From Candidatus Puniceispirillum marinum IMCC1322 (GTDB lineage: Bacteria; Pseudomonadota; Alphaproteobacteria; Puniceispirillales; Puniceispirillaceae): DNA of 64,000 nucleotides. Below are positions 27,020 through 35,726 of this stretch, in pieces. The stretch covers positions 2,269,001-2,333,000 of the forward strand of contig NC_014010.1 of the NCBI RefSeq assembly GCF_000024465.1, written 5' to 3'. Below the pieces are notes generated by a model. That model worked only from the letters and a program-made list of their open reading frames with translations, was not told where the DNA came from and did not search any database. Made by a program: the position numbers and the translations under genes. Position 1 is the stretch's first letter, and each line of letters begins with the position of its first letter.

Positions 27020-28198
27020 ATGCCATTAGCCCCATGTGATGACACTGTCACGATAGCTGACCTGACGTACGACCCTTATCGCTTTTATAAAACTGCGCGA
27101 CATCACCATCCTGTAGTCAATGTGTCGTCGGTCAAGCGCACCATGCTGACCAAGGCAGAAGACACAAAATTTGTCAAAGATAACTGGCAGATATTCAGTT
27201 CGGACGATCCAAGCACGCCTATGAAGCGGGCTTTTCAGGCGCATACGCTTATGCGAAAGGATGGTGCCGAACATATGCGGGAACGCACTGCGATGACGGC
27301 GGCCTTTTCACAACGCAACATTCGTGATGTCTGGGTGCCACTTTATGAAAAGATCGTTGATGATTATATCGGTCGTCTGCCCCGTGGTGAGACAGTTGAC
27401 CTGTTTCATGCGCTTGCTGCGCCGGTATCGGCGCGCTGTCTGTCACATCTCATCGGCCTTGAACATGCATCAGATACTGATTTATGTCGCTGGTCGCAGA
27501 CACTGATCGATGGGGCAGGTAATTTTGGGTGGGCGGATGCGCCGTTTGCAGCAACCGATAGGGCCAATGATGAGATCAATCAATCGATCCAAAAAACCGT
27601 TGATGGCCATGATGCGAATGAAACCCCGCATGCCATTGCTGCTATGCTGAATCTTGAAGTGCCTATGGATATCGATGTGATTCGCTCTAACATCAAAATT
27701 GTGATTGGCGGCGGTATCAATGAACCACGTGATGCCATGCTAACGGCGATTTATGGCGTGCTGACGAATCCCGATCAACTTGCCGATGCCAAAAGTGATA
27801 ACAGTTTGTGGCATCATGCTTTTGAAGAGTCGGTGCGCTGGGTCGCACCCATTCAGGTTAGTTCACGCCGCACACTTGAAGATGTCGAAATTCGCGGATA
27901 TTTAATTCCCAAAGGTGATGTTGTGATGACGGTTCAGGCTTCGGCAAATCACGATGAAGATATGTATGAAGATGGGCATCTTTTTAACCTGCATCGGCCA
28001 AAGCAACCGCATCAGGCATTTGGTAATGGACCGCATTTCTGTCTTGGAACGCATATTGCGCGTCGCACGGTTGCCGATATTGTTTTGCCAAGATTATTCG
28101 ACCGGTTTCCCAATCTGGCGCTTGATCTGGGTGCGCCAGTTCTATTTCAGGGTTTTGGGTTTCGTGGACCGATCAATTTACCTGTAAAACTTCATTAG
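27020..28198 (+). CDS. Cytochrome P450
   Basis: A soluble bacterial P450 of about 392 residues. The heme-binding loop reads FGNGPHFCLGTHIARR near the C-terminus, with the axial Cys in FCLG. The K-helix Glu-Arg pair is in FEESVRWVAP, and the I-helix region is GGGINEPRDAML, where the usual acid-Thr pair is replaced by Glu-Pro-Arg. That last point is unusual and may alter oxygen activation. I take ATG 27020 as the start because GGAG lies 6 bases before it, though the frame is open from 27005. The substrate and redox partners are unknown, and no ferredoxin lies next to it. Confidence 0.88.
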   Translation: MPLAPCDDTVTIADLTYDPYRFYKTARHHHPVVNVSSVKRTMLTKAEDTKFVKDNWQIFSSDDPSTPMKRAFQAHTLMRKDGAEHMRERTAMTAAFSQRNIRDVWVPLYEKIVDDYIGRLPRGETVDLFHALAAPVSARCLSHLIGLEHASDTDLCRWSQTLIDGAGNFGWADAPFAATDRANDEINQSIQKTVDGHDANETPHAIAAMLNLEVPMDIDVIRSNIKIVIGGGINEPRDAMLTAIYGVLTNPDQLADAKSDNSLWHHAFEESVRWVAPIQVSSRRTLEDVEIRGYLIPKGDVVMTVQASANHDEDMYEDGHLFNLHRPKQPHQAFGNGPHFCLGTHIARRTVADIVLPRLFDRFPNLALDLGAPVLFQGFGFRGPINLPVKLH

Positions 28199-28215
28199 GG
28201 CGTTTGGTCTGAAAT

Positions 28216-30792
28216 CTAGCCTTGTTTGCGCCGATACCAGAATAGAAGGTTAAGTATCAGTGCCAGAAGTGGCCCTGCTATAATGTTGAAAACGGTTGCT
28301 TGCTGGAACAGGGTTTCAACATCCTCGCGCATGGATCGCCGTATCTGCCGCAATTTTTGGCGTAAAGGTAATAGCATGGTTTGCAGGTCACGTATCTGAT
28401 CCTGCAAATTGCTTGGCAGTTCATCAACTGATTTAGCACCTGTGAGGCTTAGAACTTCGGTGATGCTGTCTTCGACTTTCGCAATCTGGTTGATGAAATT
28501 GGATTCGGTGTCTTTATAAATCTGCTGGGCGTTACGCATCATTTCTTCAACAAGGGTGAAAGAGCGCACCAGATTGCCACGTGACCGGATGCCAAGCAGG
28601 CGGTTATCACCAGCAAGGAATTCAACCATATTCACCATGAAAGCAAAATTATCATTCAAGGGGCGCAGGAATGCGGCGCCGCCTTCGCCCGAACCTTGCA
28701 AACTCATCGGATCATAAATCCAATCAGTATCAGCGATCGCAAAAACAGATGCAGAATCCGCCCTAGAATCGCCGTCAAAGGCTGTCGGCAATCCGCCAGC
28801 TACATGCACAGCAACTGAGCGCACACCGCCCTTGTCGGGCTTAAAGCTGGCGGCAAGCTGGTCAGGCGCAGAAGACCGGAATAATGTGCGATCTTGCGAA
28901 CCGGTTTCGCCGCTTGTGGTGACCAGACTGGTGGCTGTCAGGTCGCTATTTTCATCGGATGACAGACTGAAATAACCAGCTTCGGCAAAGAGTAGTTCGT
29001 TCAAATCGGCCGTTGTACTATGGGTGGTTGAGAGCGCATCACGCCGTACGCGAAGCCAGTAGGGATAGTTGATTTGATTGCCATCATTACCCACAACGGT
29101 CGCCGCCATAGTGCCATCGCCAATAACCCGGTTTTGATCAAACCTGATTCCATAGCTAGCTAGCAGATCGATGATTGTGAAGATGTCGGTCTGGCTGATC
29201 GGCGCCGCCTCTAATTTGGCGTTGCCACGGTTTAGGCGTTGATGTGGGTCAACCATCACCATTAGCCCTTTGCCAGCCATGACATGGCTGTCAATCGCAC
29301 GCAACATGCCGGCTTTGAGAACGGGGGTGTCAATGACAAGCAACGCATCCAGATCATCTGGCAGGCTATCACCGAAATAAGGGATGATAGCGATATCAAA
29401 TTGGTTTTTCAGTTCTTCAAGGATAGCCAGTCCCGGGCGTGGTTCATCAACATTCCGTGGAATGAATAATGATGAAAGGATACCTATTTTCGGTGTTGTC
29501 TTGCGCCCCAGATTGCTGACAGCAAGGGCAAGATCATATTCCAGTAATTCGGCGCGGCGTTCATCGAAATAGGATATGGCGGCATGTCGGTCGCCAAGCT
29601 GGAAAGTTGCGCCAAAATATAAGCTATCGCCAGATGACATAGGCACCCTTTGAATACCGTCAAGAAGGGCGCTTTCTTCGATGACGCTATCTGGTTCAAC
29701 AGCAATTTTTTTAATTATGATGCCACCATCTGCGTAATTTTCAAATTGGGTCAGCAGACTTTCAACCCGGCGCACATGCTGGCGGATACGTGCCGGTACT
29801 GGCGTTTCATCCTTATTATAAAATAATGTGATCTCGATTGGTGTTTTTACATGCGATTGGGACTGCTTCGCAATATGAACTGTTTCGGGATGCAGGCTGA
29901 AGCTTTTCTGTTGCGTAAGGTCAAGCGCAATAGGGACGCCAGATAGCAGGCCAGACAAGCCCATGATCGCCATAATACCAACAGTCACCAGACTAAGGCG
30001 TGCACAGATGCTGGCAAGATTTGGTGCTACATTGCGCCGGAAACGCGACAGCAAAATAGTTGTTGCTCCCAGCGTCAGGCCTATCAGGGCGGTGAAATAG
30101 ACCAATCCGGCAAGATCAATCCGTCCATCAGCCATTTCGTCAAGCCAATGGCGTGGACTTGCCAGATACAATGTATCAGCAATCCATTGCAAAGCTGGCG
30201 GCAGAATCGTCAATTCACCAAGCCCTGAATCAAGCAACATTAATGCCAGTAAAAACCCCAATCCCAGAACAAAAGCAGCAATCTGGTCTCGGCATAGCGC
30301 GGCGGCAAGCATCGCAACAGCATAGGCTGATGCCAATAACAAGCTGGCACCAATATACCCCGCAATGATGATGCCCCAGTCAGGTGACCCCAAATAGGCG
30401 ATGGTCACAGCAAATGGGAATGTCATGGCAAGTGTGATCAACAGGATAAAACTGCCCGTAAGCCATTTACCTATTGTGATGCTGGCAGCTGATAGCGGCA
30501 GGGACAAGGTTAATTCCATAGACCCTTCGTTATTTTGCCCATGAAAAGCCCGCATTGCCAATGCTGGTATAAAGACATTTGCGACCCACGGCAGAAACGT
30601 CCATTGCAAATCCATGACCACCAGATCGGTACTGAAAAAGTCACCAATTACAAAAACCGCAGTGGCCAGGGTCAGTAAGAACCCGACCTGAAAAATCAGT
30701 GTTAATGGCGAATAGGTCAATTGTCGCCATTCATGTCTGGCGGCCGCCATTATCATGGCCATTTGTGATGACTCAGCGTGGGTTGTTTTCAT
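28216..30792 (-). CDS. ABC-2 permease fused to GldG-type auxiliary domain
   Basis: An 858-residue membrane protein with two parts. Residues about 1-280 form an ABC-2 permease with six or more helices (QNNEGSMELTLSLPLSAASI is a typical loop). Residues about 290-830 form the large GldG/ABC_transp_aux periplasmic domain, with LTQQKSFSLHPETV at its start, then a coiled coil rich in Gln/Arg and a final helix (IAGPLLALILNLLFWYRRK). GldFG in Bacteroidetes serve gliding. In proteobacteria the role of the fused form is not known. It overlaps the ATPase gene by 4 bases, so the two form an exporter. Confidence 0.87.
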   Translation of the reverse strand: MKTTHAESSQMAMIMAAARHEWRQLTYSPLTLIFQVGFLLTLATAVFVIGDFFSTDLVVMDLQWTFLPWVANVFIPALAMRAFHGQNNEGSMELTLSLPLSAASITIGKWLTGSFILLITLAMTFPFAVTIAYLGSPDWGIIIAGYIGASLLLASAYAVAMLAAALCRDQIAAFVLGLGFLLALMLLDSGLGELTILPPALQWIADTLYLASPRHWLDEMADGRIDLAGLVYFTALIGLTLGATTILLSRFRRNVAPNLASICARLSLVTVGIMAIMGLSGLLSGVPIALDLTQQKSFSLHPETVHIAKQSQSHVKTPIEITLFYNKDETPVPARIRQHVRRVESLLTQFENYADGGIIIKKIAVEPDSVIEESALLDGIQRVPMSSGDSLYFGATFQLGDRHAAISYFDERRAELLEYDLALAVSNLGRKTTPKIGILSSLFIPRNVDEPRPGLAILEELKNQFDIAIIPYFGDSLPDDLDALLVIDTPVLKAGMLRAIDSHVMAGKGLMVMVDPHQRLNRGNAKLEAAPISQTDIFTIIDLLASYGIRFDQNRVIGDGTMAATVVGNDGNQINYPYWLRVRRDALSTTHSTTADLNELLFAEAGYFSLSSDENSDLTATSLVTTSGETGSQDRTLFRSSAPDQLAASFKPDKGGVRSVAVHVAGGLPTAFDGDSRADSASVFAIADTDWIYDPMSLQGSGEGGAAFLRPLNDNFAFMVNMVEFLAGDNRLLGIRSRGNLVRSFTLVEEMMRNAQQIYKDTESNFINQIAKVEDSITEVLSLTGAKSVDELPSNLQDQIRDLQTMLLPLRQKLRQIRRSMREDVETLFQQATVFNIIAGPLLALILNLLFWYRRKQG

Positions 30793-31541
30793 GATCCAGC
30801 CTTATTATCGGTTTTGGCTGGTTGGTCTGTATTGGTGGCGGTTAACGCATGAATTGCGCTTTCAAGTCGTCCATTCTGATCAAGAAATTGCGCTGTTGGT
30901 CCGTCGGCAACAAGCTGGCTATCGCGCATAACAACTAGACGCTCGCACATATTCTCGGCTTCTTCCAGAATATGCGTCGACATCAGGATTGTTTTGGTCT
31001 GGCCAAGATATTTAAGCTTTTCACGCAATTGCGCTTTCTGGTTGGGATCAAGTCCGTCTGTTGGCTCGTCAAGGATCAGTACAGGCGGATTGTGCAACAA
31101 AGCTTGACCAAGCCAGCTTCGTTGTCGCCAGCCTTTAGACAGTGTTCCCAAAAGCTTATGCCGAACGTCACCAAGATCAAGCTGGTCGATTACATTATCG
31201 ATCAGGGTGCGTTTCTGTGGTTCGGAAAAGCCACGTGATTCGGCGGTAAAGGTCAAAAACTCCCGCACGCTGAGATTGTTAAAACCAAGCGCTGATTCCG
31301 GTAGATAACCAAGCTGATGTTGTGCCTGCCGACGTTGCGTGACAATGTCATAGCCATTGATAAAGGCTTGCCCTGCGTCAGGTGTTAGCGAGCCGACAAG
31401 CATTCGCATGATGGTTGATTTACCCGCGCCATTACTACCTAACAGACCAATAATCGAGCCCGCCTTAGCGCTGAATGACACATTCTGCGCAGCAGGTTTG
31501 GAGGCATAGGATTTGGATAGGTTTTGGACGTCTATTAACAC
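30789..31541 (-). CDS. ABC transporter ATP-binding protein (GldA type)
   Basis: ATPase of the GldG-type exporter. Walker A is GLLGSNGAGKSTIMRMLVG (about residues 33-51), the ABC signature is in LGTLSKGWRQRSWLGQAL (about 132-149, diverged from LSGGQ to LSKGW), and Walker B is VLILDEPTDGLDP (about 155-167). At 250 aa it is full length. Its stop overlaps the start of the permease-GldG gene by 4 bases. The upstream small membrane protein gene lies 42 bases away in the same direction. Confidence 0.92.
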   Translation of the reverse strand: MLIDVQNLSKSYASKPAAQNVSFSAKAGSIIGLLGSNGAGKSTIMRMLVGSLTPDAGQAFINGYDIVTQRRQAQHQLGYLPESALGFNNLSVREFLTFTAESRGFSEPQKRTLIDNVIDQLDLGDVRHKLLGTLSKGWRQRSWLGQALLHNPPVLILDEPTDGLDPNQKAQLREKLKYLGQTKTILMSTHILEEAENMCERLVVMRDSQLVADGPTAQFLDQNGRLESAIHALTATNTDQPAKTDNKAGS

Positions 31542-31583
31542 GATGAACCTGCTTCGCTACTTAATACCTGCGTGTCAGCCTAT

Positions 31584-31883
31584 TCATCCGCGAAGATCGA
31601 CAATGAATCCAGCAATAATAAACAAAATAACACTTACGCCCATAATGCCATATCCCAAGCGGTTAAGCCAACGTCCAAAAGATGTCTTGGGACGCGGTGA
31701 TTCATTTTTATCAAAGGCAGGTTTGGCAACAGGATGAATATGATTTTTATCACTATTCATATCGACAGTTTTGCGAGTAAAGAATTTTTCTATCGCAGCG
31801 GAAAATGTTGCGAGAATGGCACCAATTGTGGCCAGGGTGACAACGACCGGTTTAGCTGAGATAAGGAACAAGAAATCCAGCAT
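31584..31883 (-). CDS. Small membrane protein, unknown function
   Basis: A 99-residue protein with a helix at each end (about residues 10-30 and 72-95) and a charged central loop containing His, Lys and Pro. It lies 24 bases after the sulfonate-type ABC ATPase gene and 42 bases before the GldA-type ATPase gene, all on the minus strand, so it could belong to either operon. No family is recognised. Confidence 0.55.
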   Translation of the reverse strand: MLDFLFLISAKPVVVTLATIGAILATFSAAIEKFFTRKTVDMNSDKNHIHPVAKPAFDKNESPRPKTSFGRWLNRLGYGIMGVSVILFIIAGFIVDLRG

Positions 31884-31907
31884 GGTCGTTGCCCTGAAGC
31901 GTAGCCG

Positions 31908-32792
31908 CTAGGCTACGCCCTTAGATGTGTTTGCAAAGCTCTTCATCGCTTCTTCATGTAGAATGGCCATTGTTTCACGCTTATATTCAAACGCTTCGGC
32001 AGAGGTCAACATGCTGTAATTGCGCGGACGAGGAAGTTTGATATCGATAATTTTTTCAACCTTTGTCGGCTTGTTAGTCAGAACAATCAGATTGTCAGCA
32101 AGGAAGATAGCTTCGTCAATTTCCGATGTAACAAATACATTTGTACGACGGTTCTCTTCAAATAGCTGCAGGAAGAATTCCTGCATAAGGCTACGCGACA
32201 TCGCATCAAGGCCACGGAATGGCTCATCCATGATCATCACTTTAGGCTCGTTGATAAGGGCGCGAGCCAGTTCGGCACGACGCTGCATACCACCAGAAAG
32301 CTGGAGTGGGAATTTGCTCATGAATTCACCAAGCCCAACTTTAACAAGTAGCTTTTTGGCTTCTTTTTCAAGATCCGCTGTTTTCATATCACCCCGTAAT
32401 TTGGGGCCAAAGACAACATTTTCAAAGGTTGTTTGCCATGGGATCAGCGCGGTTTCCTGAAACACCACCATCCGGTCTTTACCCGGGCCAGTGATTTCTT
32501 CACCATCAATTGTGATCTTGCCTGAGTCTGGCTCTTCAAAGCCGGCAAGCAAATTCACCAGAGTTGATTTTCCACAACCAGACGGCCCCACAATAACTGT
32601 CATTTCACCTGGCGCAATCGACAGACTCAGATTATCGAGAATCTGATCTGACAACCATTCTTCACCATAGGCCTTTGATACATTTGTTAGTTCGATCGTG
32701 CTACCTGTCGCTGGCGTACTTGCCGCTTTGTTTGATTTGGTAGCACCGCCAGCACTAGCAGCGCGGGCGATGGAATTACGATTGGTCAACAT
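31908..32792 (-). CDS. ABC transporter ATP-binding protein (sulfonate/nitrate type), second copy
   Basis: ATPase of a sulfonate/nitrate/taurine-class importer. Walker A is IVGPSGCGKSTLVNLLAGF (about residues 62-80), the signature is LQLSGGMQRRAELARALI (about 163-180), and Walker B is VMIMDEPFRGLDAMSR. The N-terminus has a 30-residue Ser/Ala/Thr-rich extension before the domain. It is the last of four transport genes (permease, ATPase, permease, ATPase) on the minus strand. With the binding protein at 35727-36833 these probably import methanesulfonate or a similar C1/C2 sulfonate. Two different ATPases imply a heteromeric ABC engine. Confidence 0.9.
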   Translation of the reverse strand: MLTNRNSIARAASAGGATKSNKAASTPATGSTIELTNVSKAYGEEWLSDQILDNLSLSIAPGEMTVIVGPSGCGKSTLVNLLAGFEEPDSGKITIDGEEITGPGKDRMVVFQETALIPWQTTFENVVFGPKLRGDMKTADLEKEAKKLLVKVGLGEFMSKFPLQLSGGMQRRAELARALINEPKVMIMDEPFRGLDAMSRSLMQEFFLQLFEENRRTNVFVTSEIDEAIFLADNLIVLTNKPTKVEKIIDIKLPRPRNYSMLTSAEAFEYKRETMAILHEEAMKSFANTSKGVA

Positions 32793-32847
32793 TGGTATAC
32801 TCCCTGTAACCTTTAATTGTTCTGTTGCCTAGTATTACAAACGCTGT

Positions 32848-33681
32848 CTAGAACAGACGCCGCCATGGCATAAAGAATATCCCTAATTTACGAATTGAGC
32901 TCGAACAGAGATAGCCCGCGATACCGATGGAAATCATGCCAACGACAATATGCTCAAGTGAACCACCCATATATGAGCTCCAGATGAAGAAGCCGAGGCC
33001 ACCGCCACCTTGTGTACCACCACCAGAAATCATTTCGGCAGCCAGCACCACTTCCCAGGTGATGCCCATACCCACGGCGGCACCTGTAAAGATTGACGGC
33101 AATGTGCCAGGCAGAATGATTCTGTAGAACAGATGCCATTGGCTTGCGCCCATTGACTGCGCCGCACGGAGATACCGTACGTCGATTGCCCGCGCACCAC
33201 CAAGAACGTTGATCACGATGGTAAAGAACGCCCCCAGGAAGGTCACAAACGCGATAGACATTTCGTTTGTAGGCCAGAAAATCAGTGAAGCTGGCACCCA
33301 AGCTAGTGGTGGAATTGGACGAAGAATTTCAAATGGCGGGAAGAAAATCTCCCGGAAATACTTGTTCACTGCCAGCATTAGTCCAAATGGAATACCCACG
33401 ATCATGGCTACAAGGAATCCAGCCAGAACACGTTGGAAGCTAGCTACCCAGCTTTGCCAATAGCCTAGGTTAGGAACAACATCAGCCCAAGTGATCAGAA
33501 CATCAACTGGTGGCGGGACAAGCCCGATGCCGAGCATGTCATAACCTGTCCAGTCATCAATCAATGCGCCAAACTGCCACACAACTAAAAACACAAAGAT
33601 AGACATGATTGCGCGTCTCAATTCAACGCTTTGTATTAGTTTTGAAAATTTAGAACGTTTTTGCACAGTACTATTTCCCAT
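32848..33681 (-). CDS. ABC transporter permease (sulfonate/nitrate type), second copy
   Basis: Six-helix permease of the SsuC/TauC/NrtB class, 277 residues. The coupling loop that meets the ATPase is seen as YLRAAQSMGASQWHLFYRII (about residues 173-192), followed by LPGTLPSIFTGAAVGMG. A hydrophobic segment with ILRPIPPLAWVPASLIFW (about 118-135) is the family marker. It lies between the two ATPase genes. It is a paralog of the permease at 34609-35496, so the channel is likely a heterodimer. Confidence 0.9.
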   Translation of the reverse strand: MGNSTVQKRSKFSKLIQSVELRRAIMSIFVFLVVWQFGALIDDWTGYDMLGIGLVPPPVDVLITWADVVPNLGYWQSWVASFQRVLAGFLVAMIVGIPFGLMLAVNKYFREIFFPPFEILRPIPPLAWVPASLIFWPTNEMSIAFVTFLGAFFTIVINVLGGARAIDVRYLRAAQSMGASQWHLFYRIILPGTLPSIFTGAAVGMGITWEVVLAAEMISGGGTQGGGGLGFFIWSSYMGGSLEHIVVGMISIGIAGYLCSSSIRKLGIFFMPWRRLF

Positions 33682-33707
33682 AATTCAATACCTTTCCGAT
33701 CTGTGGC

Positions 33708-34568
33708 CTAAGCCATCTCGCGTTCGCCAGCCTGAAAGGCCTTGACTGCTTCTTCGTGGACCGCTTCATTCACTTCGCTCAGCAAGGCTCGGAAAGCTTC
33801 GGATGACTGCGTCTCGTATGAACGTGGACGCGGGATATTCACTTCGACAGTTTTCTTGAGCTGACATGGGCGTGTGGTAACCACATGCGCCTTGTCACCA
33901 AGGAAAATGGCTTCCTCAAGATCATGCGTGATGAAAAAGATTGTAACCTTTGTTCTGTCATAAGTCTCAAGCAGTGATTCATGCATGATCTGTTTGGTCA
34001 ATGCATCCATCGCGCGATAAGGTTCGTCCAGAAGCAGAACTTTTGGATCATTGATCAACGCACGTACAATCTCGGCACGACGGCTCATGCCCGAAGACAC
34101 TTCGCCGGGAAATTTTTTGATCACATCGCCAAGGCCGGCCTCGGCAAGCATTGTGCCAGCCTTATCCATTGCCTGTGCTTTGTTAAGTGCTCCTTGAACC
34201 ATTGGGCCATAAGCAACATTCTCGACCAGTGTTTTCCATGGAAACAAAGCTCCATTTTGGAACACAACCATACGATCAGCACCCTGATCAGCCTTTTCAC
34301 GGCCTGGACCACATAGCATCTCACCATCAACGTCGATCTGACCTTCGGTGATAGAGTGGAAACCTGCAATCGCATTCAGCAAAGTCGATTTTCCACAGCC
34401 AGACGGACCAACAATCATACAGATCTCGCCACCGGCAATTTCCATTGAACAATTGTCAACAGCCTTAACATTAACCCCTTCTGGGTCATAGATTTTGGTT
34501 ACATTACGAATACTGATGGCACCTTTTGTAGCCGCCGCACCGTTTTTTGAAGCGTTTTGTTTTGTCAT
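33708..34568 (-). CDS. ABC transporter ATP-binding protein (sulfonate/nitrate type), first copy
   Basis: ATPase paralogous to the one at 31908-32792. Walker A is IVGPSGCGKSTLLNAIAGF (about residues 53-71), and Walker B is VLLLDEPYRAMDALTK (about 177-192). The signature is EVSSGMSRRAEIVRALI: the LSGGQ core reads VSSGM, with Ser in place of the first Gly, so one of the two ATP sites of the transporter may be weakened. The spacing to the upstream permease is 40 bases. Confidence 0.9.
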   Translation of the reverse strand: MTKQNASKNGAAATKGAISIRNVTKIYDPEGVNVKAVDNCSMEIAGGEICMIVGPSGCGKSTLLNAIAGFHSITEGQIDVDGEMLCGPGREKADQGADRMVVFQNGALFPWKTLVENVAYGPMVQGALNKAQAMDKAGTMLAEAGLGDVIKKFPGEVSSGMSRRAEIVRALINDPKVLLLDEPYRAMDALTKQIMHESLLETYDRTKVTIFFITHDLEEAIFLGDKAHVVTTRPCQLKKTVEVNIPRPRSYETQSSEAFRALLSEVNEAVHEEAVKAFQAGEREMA

Positions 34569-34608
34569 AACCTTATAATCCCTTTTTTAAATCGGTAACG
34601 AGGCGCTA

Positions 34609-35496
34609 TTAGCGATCCTGCTGAGCTAGTTCGCGAACTTGCCAGTCCATGAGCTTGTCACCAAGAATACGCACCATGACTGATGTCACATATCCAATGA
34701 AGCCGAGTGTGATCATGCCGATCACCATAGGTACGGTAACGTTGTTCATGTAGGCATCAACGATCAGATAGCCCAAACCAAGGTCACCAGAGACCATTTC
34801 AGCGGCAACAAGCGAGAACCAAGCCACACCGATTGATATCTGCAATCCTGTAAAGATGAAAGGAAGTGCGCCCGGCACAACGACGTTTTTGAACACGTCC
34901 CATTTGCTTGAACCCAGACAACCAGCAGCGCGGAAATAATCATCATCGATTGAGTCCACGCCAAGCATAGCATTCAATGTTGTCACGAACAAAGACGCCA
35001 AGGTGGCAAGGAAGATAACAGGCCCCTCAAAACCTGGCAGAAGCAGGATCGATAGCGGTACCCATGCAAGAATAGGAATAGGGCGGAAGAGTTCCAGAAG
35101 GGGGAAAGCGAAGTCACGTACCTTTCTAGACCAGCCCATGAATAGGCCAAGTGGCACACCAACACCGGTCGCAATCGCAAAGGCAATGGCGATACGCTGG
35201 CAACTTACCCGGATATGTTCGTAATATTCTGCGGTAAAGATCGATATGCCCTGGAACGGCTCAGGTGAGAACCAGTCCTTAGAAATGGCAACTGGGCCAG
35301 GCAGTTTGGTAAAACGCCAAACTTCAAGCCCTTCACAAAGTATCCAGTAGGTGAACAGCCACAATCCTACGCCTATTGCGGTTAGATATGGTGTTGGCGT
35401 AGATAACGCCTTTACAATTCGATATTGGACTAAGTCCAACCCCTTGGGTGCCTCGGTACGCCGTTGGCGTCCTGTAGCAACTTGTTGTGTGGCCAT
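34609..35496 (-). CDS. ABC transporter permease (sulfonate/nitrate type), first copy
   Basis: Six-helix permease of the SsuC/TauC class, 295 residues, with an Arg/Gln-rich cytoplasmic leader of about 25 residues. The coupling loop is YFRAAGCLGSSKWDVFKNVV (about residues 187-206), and ELFRPIPILAWVPLSILL is the family segment (about 135-152). It is the first gene after the hairpin that follows the binding-protein gene. An operator-like near-palindrome (35532-35546) lies 35 bases before its start, so it may have its own regulated promoter as well. Confidence 0.9.
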   Translation of the reverse strand: MATQQVATGRQRRTEAPKGLDLVQYRIVKALSTPTPYLTAIGVGLWLFTYWILCEGLEVWRFTKLPGPVAISKDWFSPEPFQGISIFTAEYYEHIRVSCQRIAIAFAIATGVGVPLGLFMGWSRKVRDFAFPLLELFRPIPILAWVPLSILLLPGFEGPVIFLATLASLFVTTLNAMLGVDSIDDDYFRAAGCLGSSKWDVFKNVVVPGALPFIFTGLQISIGVAWFSLVAAEMVSGDLGLGYLIVDAYMNNVTVPMVIGMITLGFIGYVTSVMVRILGDKLMDWQVRELAQQDR

Positions 35497-35531
35497 CTTT
35501 GTGAACTCCCAGAATTACATTTTTAAATTCT

Positions 35532-35546
35532 TCTTAGACTAGTAAC
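35532..35546. promoter_or_regulatory. Near-palindromic operator candidate before permease operon
   Basis: TTCTTAGACTAGTAA matches the perfect palindrome at 36895-36909 (TTGCTAGACTAGCAA) in 13 of 15 positions and keeps the T-N11-A form of LysR-type sites. It lies 35 bases upstream of the permease start. Two related sites before two halves of one transport system suggest a common regulator. Confidence 0.5.
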
Positions 35547-35676
35547 AAAATGTCGCACTTTTGCGCGCGCAATCAAAGCGATTCAGTAATAGATCTTTTT
35601 TAATAACTAAGTGATGCAATCAATAAGCTGTATTTGGTGTTAAAAAAATAAATAAATAGAATAAGTTATAGAAAAA

Positions 35677-35706
35677 ACACCCTGAGAAAATTAATTCTCA
35701 GGGTGT
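35677..35706 (-). terminator. Strong hairpin after the sulfonate-binding-protein gene
   Basis: A perfect 12-bp stem (ACACCCTGAGAA / TTCTCAGGGTGT) with a 6-base loop. Read on the minus strand it is followed by TTTTTTCTAT, a good rho-independent terminator. It lies 20 bases after the binding-protein stop and before the permease genes. Partial termination here would give much more binding protein than permease. Confidence 0.85.
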
Positions 35707-35726
35707 CTTTTTACATTGGTAGCAAA

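Noticed and set aside
32020-32460. 146-residue plus-strand frame over the ABC ATPase gene
   Set aside because: Antisense shadow of Walker and signature motifs; Arg/Ser-rich and featureless.
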